A DNA stretch of 64,000 nt from Thalassobacillus_A hwangdonensis (lineage in GTDB: Bacteria; Bacillota; Bacilli; Bacillales; Halobacillaceae). Under the pieces are notes generated by a model. It searched no databases, was not told the DNA's origin, and saw only the letters and a list, made by a program, of their open reading frames with translations. The translations under genes and the position numbers were made by a program. The stretch covers positions 62,001 through 126,000 of the forward strand of contig NZ_JBHTKL010000001.1 in NCBI RefSeq assembly GCF_042675915.1, in the 5' to 3' direction. Shown here one piece after another: positions 1 to 9,259 of the stretch. The stretch's first letter is position 1, and each line of letters opens with the position of its first letter.

Positions 1-235
1 CAGCTTCAGTGGAATTGCTAATGAAGGGACGATCATCGATACGTATCAGTTATCCGACTGGAAGCTTCCAGTACTGATGCTTGACGCTCCAATTTATAAA
101 GGAAATAGTGGAAGTCCTGTCATTACAGATGATGGGGAAGTCATTGCAGTCGTCTTCGCGACACTTGATCACGAAGCGCATGGTCGTGTCGGTCTTGCAG
201 TTCCAATTGATTACTTCCACGAACAGATCAATTAA
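1..235 (+). CDS. Trypsin-like serine peptidase, C-terminal fragment
   Basis: Only the last 77 or so residues lie in the window; the gene starts to the left (reading frame begins at base 2). The fragment contains GNSGSPV, the sequence around the nucleophilic serine of chymotrypsin-fold peptidases (S1/HtrA-like), followed by a hydrophobic strand (EVIAVVFA) and GLAVPIDYF, which matches the end of such a domain. No PDZ domain follows: the protein stops about 35 residues after the GNSGSPV motif. Substrate and location cannot be judged from the fragment. Confidence 0.75.
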   Translation, partial: SFSGIANEGTIIDTYQLSDWKLPVLMLDAPIYKGNSGSPVITDDGEVIAVVFATLDHEAHGRVGLAVPIDYFHEQIN

Positions 236-237
236 AA

Positions 238-276
238 GATGCCAGAGTCAGGAATTCCTGACTCTGGCATCTTTTT
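238..276 (+). terminator. Rho-independent terminator
   Basis: A perfect 34-nt palindrome (GATGCCAGAGTCAGG and its complement around AATT) is followed by TTTTT directly after the peptidase stop codon. Confidence 0.9.
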
Positions 277-295
277 GTTGGTTGGAAAAGAAGGA

Positions 296-904
296 TCATT
301 CAAGCACATTACCGAGTGTGGGTATTGGATGGAATTTCAACAGTTCAGCGAAATGGATGAGATTGTACGTCATCCTTTCCGCATTCTTCGTTTCAAATTC
401 CCCTTCTGTCTGATTAGTATCCTGGTTATCCCAGTCACTGCGAAAAATTGCATTTGCATGGGGGGGAATGGTAAACCCGAGCATGGAGAGGCGATAAAGG
501 ATGGATTGTGAGGCAGATTTTGCTCCTTCATCTCCACAGCCTGCAACAATCGTACCTCCTACTTTATTATAAAAAATGGATTGGCCTTTTTTATTCTTGA
601 TTGTTTCATACCCTTGCAAACGTTCCAGGATCAATGAGGCGATACTGCTTTTATCCCCCATGGAGACTGGAGTTCCAATGATTACGATGTCAGCTTCTTT
701 GATTTTTTCGAAGATGAAGGGCCAGTCATCATCTCCATCCAATCGATCAGTAATTCCGAAATTAATCTGGAAATCTCTTAAGTGGAAACGGTTCGTGTCG
801 ATTCTTTCCTTCTGGAGGATTCTGGCTGATTCATGAAGCATCTTTTCGGTTTCCGATGCTTCGGTCCCTTTCTTCAGACTGGTGTTCAGTAATACAGCTT
901 TCAA
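296..904 (-). CDS. Flavodoxin-fold NAD(P)H-dependent oxidoreductase
   Basis: The 202-residue protein has the layout of NADPH-dependent FMN reductases of the flavodoxin-like fold: an N-terminal beta strand and phosphate loop (KAVLLNTSLKKG), a central strand then GTPVSMGD (flavin-binding loop, cf. TPVYxG in the family), and a later glycine-rich strand (GGTIVAGCGDEG). Such enzymes reduce FMN, quinones or azo compounds in the cytoplasm; the substrate is not visible. The start is TTG at 904, chosen because AAGGAGG lies about ten bases upstream. It stands alone, convergent with the peptidase gene. Confidence 0.75.
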   Translation of the reverse strand: MKAVLLNTSLKKGTEASETEKMLHESARILQKERIDTNRFHLRDFQINFGITDRLDGDDDWPFIFEKIKEADIVIIGTPVSMGDKSSIASLILERLQGYETIKNKKGQSIFYNKVGGTIVAGCGDEGAKSASQSILYRLSMLGFTIPPHANAIFRSDWDNQDTNQTEGEFETKNAERMTYNLIHFAELLKFHPIPTLGNVLE

Positions 905-1267
905 AGGGGGATGCCTCCTTTCATAATAGTGTTCTAAGCACTAAAAGAACTTTTTGTGATCATTGTATTATTTACCTGTCAAGCAAACGACCTAAACATT
1001 TACATCTGAATCGACCCATTCTTTTTCCTTGATAGAGGCTTTTTGCTCACAAAAAATATTATCCAGAGGTAGGATGACCTATTTGTTGCAATCGTTTTTT
1101 AATAAAATGTAAACGTTCTGTGCTAGATAACCTGCGTTTTATTCGGTAAGATAGGCATGGTGATTTGTAGAATCTTGTAGAAACCCCTTAATATAGTGAA
1201 CAAACTTCAGAAATTCCTTTGGTTGAAACACTTTTGTAACATGAATGAAAAAAACTTTTAAAAAAAC

Positions 1268-1294
1268 ACCCACAAAATAGAGGGTTTGATCGAA
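1268..1294 (+). promoter_or_regulatory. Possible SigI-type (autoregulated) promoter
   Basis: ACCCAC (1268-1273), a 17-base spacer and CGAA (1291-1294) resemble the C-rich -35 and CGAA-type -10 reported for SigI-dependent promoters, and sit just upstream of the sigI ribosome-binding site. The rest of the gap 905-1322 is AT-rich and shows no gene; a second C-run (AACCCC near 1179) may belong to another promoter. Confidence 0.35.
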
Positions 1295-1322
1295 AAAATT
1301 TTAATGCTGGGGGTGATAGAGG

Positions 1323-2060
1323 TTGATTAGGAGCCTGTTTAAAGTAAACAAGGACACCTCCCTGGATGATCAAGTGATTCGCGCGAAGCAGGGAGACGAA
1401 GAAATCCGAAATCACCTTTTAAAGCAATATCAACCTTTTATCGCCAAAAGTGTTTCTGAAGTATGTAAACGATACATTGACCCGAAAACAGATGATGAGT
1501 TCAGCATTGGCTTACTGGCGTTCGATGAAGCGATTAATTCCTTCTCAACTGATAAAGGAAGTTCTTTCCTTTCATTTGCTAAACTGGTAGTGAAGCGGAA
1601 AGTGATCGACTATATCCGGAATGAGCAGCGACGGTTGACGACCACTTCATTAGATGAAGAAATTCATAATGAAGAACAGATGGAAAATCCATTGGAAGTC
1701 GCCGCTGCAAAGGAAGCATTCGAACGTGAAACAGAAGCATGGTACCGACGCGAAGAAATCAAAGACTTTCAACTGCGCTTGAAAAAGTATAAGCTCTCCT
1801 TTAAGGAATTGACGGAAATATCTCCTCAACATAGAGATGCCCGCGAATCTGCGGTAAATGTAGCGAGGACAATTTTCGAGGATGAAGATTTGAAAGAAAG
1901 AGTGCTTGAAAAAGGCAGACTGCCGATGAAAGAACTGGTTGGCAGAGTAGAAGTCAGTAAAAAGACGTTGGAGCGGAACCGTAAATTCATCTTAGCGATG
2001 GTCATTGTGATGAGTGAGGATTATGTGTATCTGAATGACTATATTAAGGGGGTGGGGTAG
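1323..2060 (+). CDS. sigI: RNA polymerase sigma factor SigI
   Basis: The 245-residue protein matches SigI: an N-terminal region-2-like part (DEFSIGLLAFDEAINSF, then SFLSFAKLVVKRKVIDYIRNE, residues about 58-100) and a C-terminal helix-turn-helix (ELVGRVEVSKKTLERNRK). SigI is the Bacillus sigma factor linked to heat and envelope stress and is held inactive by the membrane protein RsgI. The start is TTG at 1323, behind GGGGGTGAT. The stop overlaps the GTG start of the next gene by one base, and that gene is the cognate anti-sigma factor, which makes the assignment firm. Confidence 0.9.
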   Translation: MIRSLFKVNKDTSLDDQVIRAKQGDEEIRNHLLKQYQPFIAKSVSEVCKRYIDPKTDDEFSIGLLAFDEAINSFSTDKGSSFLSFAKLVVKRKVIDYIRNEQRRLTTTSLDEEIHNEEQMENPLEVAAAKEAFERETEAWYRREEIKDFQLRLKKYKLSFKELTEISPQHRDARESAVNVARTIFEDEDLKERVLEKGRLPMKELVGRVEVSKKTLERNRKFILAMVIVMSEDYVYLNDYIKGVG

Positions 2061-3298
2061 TGAAAAAAGGAATCATTATGGAACATCACCGCAATTACAC
2101 GATTGTAATGACTGCGGAAGGTACTTTCCATAAAGCCGTGCGGCAGGCAGAAGCGGATGTCGGCATGGAGGTTCGCTTTGAACCATTACCCGAGAAAAAC
2201 GGTTTTTTTAGCTTTTTTCGTATGACAAATCAACGCAGACAAGTGAAGTTCGTAGCCATGGTTGCAGCATTGATGATTGCAATTTTCCCTTTATATTCTT
2301 GGTATGACAGCAACCAGGCATACGCTTATGTCAATATTGATATCAATCCTAGTATTGAAATGAAAGTCAACGAAAAGATGAATGTGATTGAACTGGTACC
2401 CTTGAATGATGAGGCAGAAGCTTTGCTTGAGGAATTGCAGGACTGGAAGCGGGAGCCTGTAGATGAAGTGACAGTCACCATCATTGAGACCAGTAGACAG
2501 GCAGGGTACTTGAATGAAGAAAACAGTGTACTTGTCGGAGTGAGTTATTCTGATGAGGAGCATGACCAGGATATTTCTAAAAAAATTGAAACATTTGTCC
2601 AAAAGAAAGAAATCACCCTTGCGATGGCGACATTCGTCGTTCCAAGTGAGGTAAGAGAAAAAGCGAAAAAGCAAAAGAAATCAATGAACGAGCTGATGGC
2701 TGAGAGTATTTCTGATGAAACTACGACGACATCGACAACTTCTTCTGCTGCTGCTGAAGACACTACCAAAGTGAAGCTGGACAAAGAAGATCTCGATGAC
2801 AGTGAAAAAGAGATCATTGAAACGTTCTATAAAGAGAAAAAAGATAAGAACGACGAGAAAGAAAAGAAGAAAAAGGAAAAAGGTAAACCAGATACTTCTC
2901 TAAAGAACAAAGATACTGGTAAACCTGAGCATACTGGACCTCCAGAGGAGTCAAATGTCCTCAAAGACAAGGGACCTAAAGAAAAAGATAAGGATGACAC
3001 TCCTCCTGGAAAGAACAAGGATGATGATCATCCTGGAAAAGGGTCCAAAAAGCAAGATAACCCAAAGCAGAAACAATCAGGAAAAGGTAATAGCAGTTCA
3101 AAAAAGGAGTATGATCGTCATACTCCTCCTGGTCTTGCTAAGAAAAAAGACAAGCATGAACACCCCGAGAAGAAAAATACCTGGGAAGATAAAAAACACG
3201 ACAACAACCGTGATAAGCGGAAGAACTCCCATGAAAAAAATAAACGAGACTCGGGTAAGAGTCATGGACACGATAAAGGTCGCGGTCATGGCAGATAA
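2060..3298 (+). CDS. rsgI: Anti-sigma-I factor RsgI
   Basis: RsgI is a single-pass membrane protein that binds SigI through its cytoplasmic N-terminus. Here residues 1-60 form the N-terminal anti-sigma domain, residues about 64-80 the transmembrane helix (VAMVAALMIAIFPLYSW), followed by a conserved extracytoplasmic part (NIDINPSIEMKVNE) as in other RsgI proteins. The C-terminal 150 residues are a highly charged, low-complexity tail rich in Lys, Asp, Glu, His and Gly with recurring TPPGK/TPPGL and HPGK-like motifs. It starts with GTG at 2060, translationally coupled to sigI. Length (412) is close to the B. subtilis protein. Confidence 0.9.
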   Translation: MKKGIIMEHHRNYTIVMTAEGTFHKAVRQAEADVGMEVRFEPLPEKNGFFSFFRMTNQRRQVKFVAMVAALMIAIFPLYSWYDSNQAYAYVNIDINPSIEMKVNEKMNVIELVPLNDEAEALLEELQDWKREPVDEVTVTIIETSRQAGYLNEENSVLVGVSYSDEEHDQDISKKIETFVQKKEITLAMATFVVPSEVREKAKKQKKSMNELMAESISDETTTTSTTSSAAAEDTTKVKLDKEDLDDSEKEIIETFYKEKKDKNDEKEKKKKEKGKPDTSLKNKDTGKPEHTGPPEESNVLKDKGPKEKDKDDTPPGKNKDDDHPGKGSKKQDNPKQKQSGKGNSSSKKEYDRHTPPGLAKKKDKHEHPEKKNTWEDKKHDNNRDKRKNSHEKNKRDSGKSHGHDKGRGHGR

Positions 3299-3310
3299 CC
3301 CATTTCGCAG

Positions 3311-3346
3311 AAGGATACCTCATTAATGTGTGAGGTATCCTTTTTT
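3311..3346 (+). terminator. Rho-independent terminator of sigI-rsgI
   Basis: Stem AAGGATACCTCA / TGAGGTATCCTT with an eight-base loop, followed by a T run. Confidence 0.9.
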
Positions 3347-3420
3347 ATAGGTGTAGGAGGTTTGGTTTGTGTTTCTAAAGTGAATAAATAAATAATGACT
3401 ATTTACACAGGAGGAATATC

Positions 3421-3822
3421 ATGACTAAGAGACATCTTGGAGTGAAGGATGGGAAACTGTCACCATGTCCTTCCTCACCTAATTGTGTATCCACTCAATC
3501 CCAAGATCCTTCCAAAAAGATGGAGCCGCTTCCCTTCATAGGGACGATTGAACATACAAAGCAAATCGTCCAGACACTTATTCGAAGCTGGGATCGATCG
3601 GAGATCCATGCAAATGAAACCGACTATATGCATGTCGTCTTTACATCCAAACTTCTGAAATTCAAAGACGACGTTGAGTTCTATTTCGATGCTTCAGAAA
3701 GTTTCATCCACTTCCGCTCTGCTTCCCGTGTCGGATATTCTGACTTTGGAGTGAATCGGAAGCGAATGGAGAAGTTTTCTGAAATGTATATGGACAAATA
3801 TGAGGAGGGGAATCGTTTATGA
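3421..3822 (+). CDS. DUF1499 family protein
   Basis: A 133-residue protein with the DUF1499 signature: CPSSPNCVSTQ (Cys16 and Cys22) near the N-terminus, and FKDDVEFYFD followed by FRSASRVGYSDFGVNRKRME near the end, which is the usual conserved close of this family. The biochemical role of DUF1499 is unknown. The start at 3421 has AGGAGGAA upstream. Its stop overlaps the next start (ATGA), so it is likely co-translated with the disulfide oxidoreductase. Confidence 0.85.
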   Translation: MTKRHLGVKDGKLSPCPSSPNCVSTQSQDPSKKMEPLPFIGTIEHTKQIVQTLIRSWDRSEIHANETDYMHVVFTSKLLKFKDDVEFYFDASESFIHFRSASRVGYSDFGVNRKRMEKFSEMYMDKYEEGNRL

Positions 3823-5240
3823 GCAAGGATTACCAGATCATCGTCATCGGGGGCGGTTCCGGAGGTTTGACTGTAGCTGCCGGAGCAGCAAGCTTTGGGG
3901 CGAAGGTAGCGCTTATTGAAAGGAAAAGTTCGCTTGGAGGGGACTGCCTCCATTATGGATGCATGCCATCTAAAGCCCTTATCCATGGAGCAGAAGAAAT
4001 TCATCAGGTTGCTACATACGAATCTCTCTCAAGTAAAGCATATGACAGCTATTTTTCTAAAACAATGGCCCGTGTTAGTGAAGCTGTAAAGGACGTACAG
4101 CATCATGATTCAAAAGATCGCTTCCTTGATATGGGCGTTGATATCTATGAGTCAGAAGCTCGATTTGTGGATTCACACCGCATCCAGGTTGGTAATGAAA
4201 TCATTTCTGGGAAACGGATCGTCATTGCTACCGGTTCGTCTCCTTTCATACCTCCAATCGATGGATTGGACAGCGTTGATTTTTTGACGAATGAGAGCGT
4301 ATTTTCCCTTACTGAACGCCCTGAAAAACTTGCAGTCATTGGAGGGGGAGTCATTGGCATAGAATTATCACAGGCCCTGTCCAGGCTGGGAGTGGAAGTG
4401 ACTGTTCTTGAAGGAGCTCCTTCCATCCTTGCATCTGAGGACGAGGAGATCACCTCGATTGCGGAAGAACTGCTTAATGAAGAGTTGACGATCCTGACGA
4501 ATGCAAAGGTGAAGCAGGTAGAAGAGGCAGACGGGAAAACAGTCCTGACTTACGAACAAAATGGAAATGAACAGCGTCTGGAAGTCGATCAGATTCTTGT
4601 AGCGACGGGGAGAAAGGCGAATATTGACCGTTTGAACCTTAGCGCAGCTGGAGTGTATGTTACGGATGGGAAAATCGATGTCGACTCGACAATGCAGACA
4701 AGTCAACCTCATATCTATGCGGTTGGGGATTGTAACGGATCGATGCCATTTACACATGTTGCTGGTATGGAAGGGAAGATCGTTGTTTCCAATGCCGTCT
4801 TCGGATTGAAAAGGAAGGCTTCTTACAAGAAAGTACCTTGGGTCGTGTACAGCTCTCCGGAGATCTATCATCTCGGTATGACTGAAAAGGAAGCGAGAGA
4901 CCAGTATGGAGATGATCTGTTGGTTTTCAAAACAAAGCTTGCGGATAATGACCGTTTCATGGCAGAACGGAATACTGCAGGTCTTGTAAAAGTGATGACA
5001 AAAGGAAACGGGAAGATTGTCGGTGCACATGCAATCGGACCTGGCGCGGGAGAATGGATGCAGGAAGTCGGGACCGTCCAGGCATTGAATAAGAAGTTCC
5101 AGGCGATTTCAAATATCATTCACCCTTATCCAGCACGAAATAATATTGTCAGCCAAACCTCTGATCTATATTGGAGAGAAAAACTGTTCGACAGTAAGCT
5201 GAATGATGCGATCCGATGGTATGTAAAGAAATTCCGGTGA
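3819..5240 (+). CDS. Pyridine nucleotide-disulfide oxidoreductase (mercuric reductase/lipoamide dehydrogenase-like)
   Basis: A 473-residue class I flavin disulfide reductase. Visible in order: FAD-binding GGGSGG (residues 11-16), the redox-active pair GGDCLHYGC (Cys43 and Cys48), an ATG motif (VIATGSSPF), the NAD(P)-binding GGGVIGIE, the second FAD contact YAVGDC, and the dimerisation domain ending with HPYPARNNI. The usual active-site HxxxxE near the C-terminus of lipoamide dehydrogenase is replaced by this HPYPA segment, as in the mercuric reductase-like branch, but the C-terminal vicinal cysteines of MerA are absent. Substrate unknown. It forms a two-gene unit with the DUF1499 gene. Confidence 0.85.
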   Translation: MSKDYQIIVIGGGSGGLTVAAGAASFGAKVALIERKSSLGGDCLHYGCMPSKALIHGAEEIHQVATYESLSSKAYDSYFSKTMARVSEAVKDVQHHDSKDRFLDMGVDIYESEARFVDSHRIQVGNEIISGKRIVIATGSSPFIPPIDGLDSVDFLTNESVFSLTERPEKLAVIGGGVIGIELSQALSRLGVEVTVLEGAPSILASEDEEITSIAEELLNEELTILTNAKVKQVEEADGKTVLTYEQNGNEQRLEVDQILVATGRKANIDRLNLSAAGVYVTDGKIDVDSTMQTSQPHIYAVGDCNGSMPFTHVAGMEGKIVVSNAVFGLKRKASYKKVPWVVYSSPEIYHLGMTEKEARDQYGDDLLVFKTKLADNDRFMAERNTAGLVKVMTKGNGKIVGAHAIGPGAGEWMQEVGTVQALNKKFQAISNIIHPYPARNNIVSQTSDLYWREKLFDSKLNDAIRWYVKKFR

Positions 5241-5394
5241 ATTTCGACAATATTTCGTTTCTATGATATTCCATTTTTGTGTGATTAATAGTATACTTAC
5301 TTGGTTATATTAAATTGTAAATATATGAAACTATGTAAGATGTCAATCGTATAGATTAGGGAGACACATCTTATACAAACAGGAGGAAGGAAAC

Positions 5395-7005
5395 ATGGAT
5401 AACAATCAAGGCACATCAGGGACAGTACATAAGAAGAAGTCCGGCGGAATGCGCAGCTGGATCTTCATCATTCTGACTGTTGTCGTCGTTGCAGGCATCG
5501 GTGCTACAGCATTCGCTTTGCTGAAGAACAGTGATCCGATGACACGCTATTTAACAGCCGAAAAAGAAACAATGGAAGAACAGATGAGCATGATGGATGA
5601 GCGTTTGACTGAAATGATGGAACTTCAGGACAAAATGCTTGATACACCATATAAAAGTGACTCTACGATTACTGCTGATTTCAATGTAGAAGGTGCAGAG
5701 CAGACATTCGGACCTATGCTGCCGATGATCAAAGGCCTTGTTTCTTCTGCCAAGATTGAAACGACGCAGATGCTTAATCAGGAAACGAAAGAAACGTTTC
5801 TGGCATTTGATGTATTACTGCAAGGTTCAAGCCTAGGTAATGCAGAGGTTTATCAAAGTGAAGACACTACTGCAGTGAAAACTTTCTTATATGATGATTA
5901 CTTATCACTCAAGAATGATCAGCTGAATCCTTTTATCGAGCGCATGGGAGGAACACCAGAACCGACTCTGGATAAGATCCCTGCCCTTTCTGATTACATG
6001 ACCTCAACGCTGACTTATGAACAGCTTGAGGAGATGGGTGAAGATTACCTTAAAGCGATGATCAAAGAACTGGACAGTGAACAGTTCACGATGGAAGACG
6101 GTGTCGAGTATGAGGGAGAGAAGTATGATAAAGTTACCCTGACTCTAACCGAAAATGAAACAAAAGAAATGATCAAGACGTTGCTGACTACCATGAAAGA
6201 AACCAATATCCAGCTAGGTGGTGCTATGGAAAGTGATACTCAGATCGAAGATGGTAAAGCTGCTTTCGATGAAATGATTGCAGAAGTCGATAACATGAAC
6301 ATTCCAGATGGCGTGAAATTGGACGCATATCTTGATGGGGATACAGTTGTGTACCGTGATATCACGACAAAACTGGGCCCTAGTGCAGAAGAAATGGCAA
6401 CCATCAATATGAAAACTTCCTACCTGGAAGAATCTGAGGATGCTTACACTTCTACAATGGATGTTTCGGTAACTCCTGAAAATGAAGAAGGTACCCTTGT
6501 CATCAATCTGGTTGAAAAAGGGAAGGAAGAATCCGAAGATACGTTTATCGTCGATCATGATTTCACCTTCTCGATGGATGAAGGAGATGGTCCTTCTAAG
6601 ATTGGTGTGAAGGCTAACTCTGAATTCACGAAAGGAGCTTCTGAAACTACATTCGACTTAGTGATGGAAGGTCCGATGTTTGCTGGAAGCCCTATGCCTG
6701 AAATTGGTGGAACGCTTAATACAGAATTTAATATGGATGGAGACAAAGCCGATCAGAAAGTTGTCTTCGGTATTGATTTTGCAATGGAAGATCCGATGAC
6801 CGGCAATATCTCCGGTGATGTAGAGTTCACGGTGGATACGAAGACCGAATTTTCGAATGACCTTGAATTCCCTGCACCATCAGAAGGCGAGACTGTCAAC
6901 CTGATGGAAGCATCTGATAGTGAAATTCAACAGATCATGATGGAAATGCAGACGAATTTAGAAAATTATTATCAACAGATGTTTGGTTCATTTGGTGCAT
7001 TTTAA
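5395..7005 (+). CDS. Membrane-anchored extracytoplasmic protein of unknown function (possibly DUF6583-like)
   Basis: A 536-residue protein with a basic N-terminus, one transmembrane helix at about residues 22-42 (SWIFIILTVVVVAGIGATAFALL) and a long acidic, beta-rich exported part with many Met and Glu residues. After the helix come YLTAEKETMEEQMSMMDE, which looks helical, then repeating hydrophobic/acidic strands. I do not recognise a catalytic motif. It precedes two ABC-2 permeases and an ATPase with only 30 bases to the next start, so it is probably an accessory or substrate-handling part of that exporter. A good ribosome-binding site (AGGAGGAAGG) precedes the ATG. The 154-base gap upstream is AT-rich and shows no gene. 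Confidence 0.7.
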   Translation: MDNNQGTSGTVHKKKSGGMRSWIFIILTVVVVAGIGATAFALLKNSDPMTRYLTAEKETMEEQMSMMDERLTEMMELQDKMLDTPYKSDSTITADFNVEGAEQTFGPMLPMIKGLVSSAKIETTQMLNQETKETFLAFDVLLQGSSLGNAEVYQSEDTTAVKTFLYDDYLSLKNDQLNPFIERMGGTPEPTLDKIPALSDYMTSTLTYEQLEEMGEDYLKAMIKELDSEQFTMEDGVEYEGEKYDKVTLTLTENETKEMIKTLLTTMKETNIQLGGAMESDTQIEDGKAAFDEMIAEVDNMNIPDGVKLDAYLDGDTVVYRDITTKLGPSAEEMATINMKTSYLEESEDAYTSTMDVSVTPENEEGTLVINLVEKGKEESEDTFIVDHDFTFSMDEGDGPSKIGVKANSEFTKGASETTFDLVMEGPMFAGSPMPEIGGTLNTEFNMDGDKADQKVVFGIDFAMEDPMTGNISGDVEFTVDTKTEFSNDLEFPAPSEGETVNLMEASDSEIQQIMMEMQTNLENYYQQMFGSFGAF

Positions 7006-7035
7006 TCGACTGTAAGTTTCTAAGGAGGAATGGAT

Positions 7036-8226
7036 ATGCAAAGCTTATCGCTGGTTTTATTTGAACTGAAGGCGATGGCGAAGCGTCCATTCCTTCTTTT
7101 TTTATGCTGGATCGGCCCATTCTTAGTGCTGGGATTGCTGGCCTATCTGATCAGTGGATACTTCGGTTCGGAAAGTGAAAAGGTCAAGGCGGCATTCGTA
7201 GACCATGATCAGACCTTCGAAACAAAAGCGTTAATTACACAGCTTCAGGAAGAAGAAACGCTAAGACAACAGATCGAATTGATCGAAATGGATTCTTCCG
7301 AGGCTAGCAAAATGCTGGAGGAACAGACGATTGCAGGGGTGGTCACCATACCTGAAGGGTTCACCAGCGATCTGCGCAATGGAGCGAACACACCGGTGCA
7401 AGTACTGCTTGATCAGCAACAGGCATTGGAATCTTCGATGATCCAGTTACTGCTTGATAGTGGTGCAACATACATATCTGCCGCACAAAGTGGCGTGAAT
7501 GCAGCATATGACTTGGCGATTAGCCAGGTGGAAGAGGACGAGGAACGAAAGCGTCTATTGCAGCAGACGATTGTGACATTCACTTTTGCGGCATTGGACC
7601 GCAACGAATTATTCACACAAGAGGAAATGCAAAAAGGTGCTTCAGTAGGTTGGATGGAGCATTCCTTCTTGGCATTTTGGATGCTCGGATCCTGGATTTC
7701 TATCAGTGCGTTATTGTTCATGAGTGGATCCCTTGCCCAATCATCCATATTACTTCGCTTACGAAGCCTGCATATCCTTCGTTATCAATCGCAACTGGCC
7801 CAAGGGGGCATTCTCACAGCTTACCTCTGGATTATCAGTGAGGTGCTATTCTTCGCTGTAGATCATTGGCTATCCTTTGATGGAGGCATGCTTCTACATA
7901 CTTTCTTATTAGGCCACGCGCTTCTGCAGGCAGGGGTTATCACCTTCCTTACTTCATGGATCGAAAGCCCAGGTCAAGCAGCGCTATGGAACCTGTCCCT
8001 CTGCCTGCCGATTTTACTGGTAAGCGGTGTGCTTATTCCGCAGATCTATTTGCCTGACTGGATTTCGGATAAGCTGAAGTATTCTCCCTGGCATCATCTT
8101 TATCGAGGAATTGTAGAGCCTGCTGCTCCGCTGCTTCTTGTTCTATCTGGAGCGGGTATTCTTTTCTTCCTTACTGCCTGGCTGATTGGCTGGAGAAGGG
8201 AGGAACGTCATGCTTACACAACTTAA
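7036..8226 (+). CDS. ABC-2 type exporter permease, first subunit
   Basis: The protein has one N-terminal transmembrane helix (PFLLFLCWIGPFLVLGLLAYL), a large extracytoplasmic domain (about residues 45-195) and five or six C-terminal helices, the plan of ABC-2 membrane proteins of the YhgE/ABC2_membrane_3 group. The start at 7036 is preferred over ATG 7030 because AAGGAGG (7022-7028) is then seven bases away. It overlaps the second permease by 17 bases; with that gene and the ATPase it forms a complete exporter. Substrate unknown. Confidence 0.85.
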   Translation: MQSLSLVLFELKAMAKRPFLLFLCWIGPFLVLGLLAYLISGYFGSESEKVKAAFVDHDQTFETKALITQLQEEETLRQQIELIEMDSSEASKMLEEQTIAGVVTIPEGFTSDLRNGANTPVQVLLDQQQALESSMIQLLLDSGATYISAAQSGVNAAYDLAISQVEEDEERKRLLQQTIVTFTFAALDRNELFTQEEMQKGASVGWMEHSFLAFWMLGSWISISALLFMSGSLAQSSILLRLRSLHILRYQSQLAQGGILTAYLWIISEVLFFAVDHWLSFDGGMLLHTFLLGHALLQAGVITFLTSWIESPGQAALWNLSLCLPILLVSGVLIPQIYLPDWISDKLKYSPWHHLYRGIVEPAAPLLLVLSGAGILFFLTAWLIGWRREERHAYTT

Positions 8227-9259
8227 CATACAATTTCTCAGGCTGATGCACCGTTGGAAGATGCTTCTTTTTATTCTTGGTTTTCCGGTGGTAATCATTT
8301 GGTTTGTCCTTCCTTTTTTGAATACGGCTATCGAGCAAAGCACAGTTCCAGTTGCCTGGGTTGACCAGGATAAGACAGAGTTTTCAACGTTGGTGAAGGA
8401 ACGTGTATCTGATTCCTCGAGATTATCGTTGGTCGAGACTTCTGAAAACAGGGCAGAACAACTGGTGCAAAGGGGAGAAGTAGAGGCAGCTTTCATCTTG
8501 GCCTCCGGTTTTGAAAAACAACTTCGAAGTGGGGAAGCGGAGGAAGTGATCCGGTGGATGAGGACAGAATCTTCTTCATTGGACACATTTGCTAAAGAAC
8601 AGATTGCTGCAGAATCGATCCGGCTGATGCTCAACAGCAGGGCTGGAGTATTTGTTCAAACTTTGAGCGAGGACATCACTTTTGAAGAGGCTTTCCAGAA
8701 GGCAGATTCCTATTGGGAGCCACAACCCTTGTTCAGGATGGAGTATGAGCGGATTCAGCCTGGTACAGAGAGAGGAGCGGTCGGTCTCCCTCTATCACTT
8801 CAAGGGTTACTCTCTCTTCTGCTTGTCTATGGCATGGGGGTACAGGTCTTCCTGATGAAAGTACGATATGAAGATGCAGAGACAGGTAGACTGCAACGGT
8901 TGAAAGTCACCAGAGGTAACGCTGTGTCCTATTATACTAACGTGTTCTTTCTACATCTGGCTTTCCTGGGTGTACTAATAGGAATTGTCTGTGCGACCAT
9001 CGTTGTGCGTGCCGAAATTGACCTTTCAATTTTGAATCCATGGGTTTTCAGATTAGGCATTCTGCTTGTTATGATGCAGATTTTCGTTCTTTTACTTGCT
9101 GTATGGCTGCCCAAGCCAAAAGCTTTCTTTTTCATCATGACTTTGGTCATCCTTACGTCTGTTCTGTTGAAAGGAAGTCCTGTGGTGCTCTTTGACACAG
9201 GTGGGTTTGGGGAATGGCTTCCACACGGCTGGTTATTCAATGAAGGCTGGAGAGGATGA
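8210..9259 (+). CDS. ABC-2 type exporter permease, second subunit
   Basis: Same plan as the preceding permease: an N-terminal helix (MLLFILGFPVVIIWFVLPFL), an exported domain that opens with VPVAWVDQDKTEF (compare VKAAFVDHDQTF in its neighbour), then about four to five C-terminal helices. The two are distant paralogs, as expected for a heterodimeric permease. The start at 8210 lies behind GGGAGG, inside the 3' end of the first permease. It ends one base before the ATPase start, so the three genes are coupled. Confidence 0.85.
   Translation: MLTQLNIQFLRLMHRWKMLLFILGFPVVIIWFVLPFLNTAIEQSTVPVAWVDQDKTEFSTLVKERVSDSSRLSLVETSENRAEQLVQRGEVEAAFILASGFEKQLRSGEAEEVIRWMRTESSSLDTFAKEQIAAESIRLMLNSRAGVFVQTLSEDITFEEAFQKADSYWEPQPLFRMEYERIQPGTERGAVGLPLSLQGLLSLLLVYGMGVQVFLMKVRYEDAETGRLQRLKVTRGNAVSYYTNVFFLHLAFLGVLIGIVCATIVVRAEIDLSILNPWVFRLGILLVMMQIFVLLLAVWLPKPKAFFFIMTLVILTSVLLKGSPVVLFDTGGFGEWLPHGWLFNEGWRG

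Noticed and set aside
2955..3326. Overlapping frames within the charged tail of rsgI
   Set aside because: Low-complexity A-rich coding sequence leaves other frames open; the RsgI frame continues from a clear domain.
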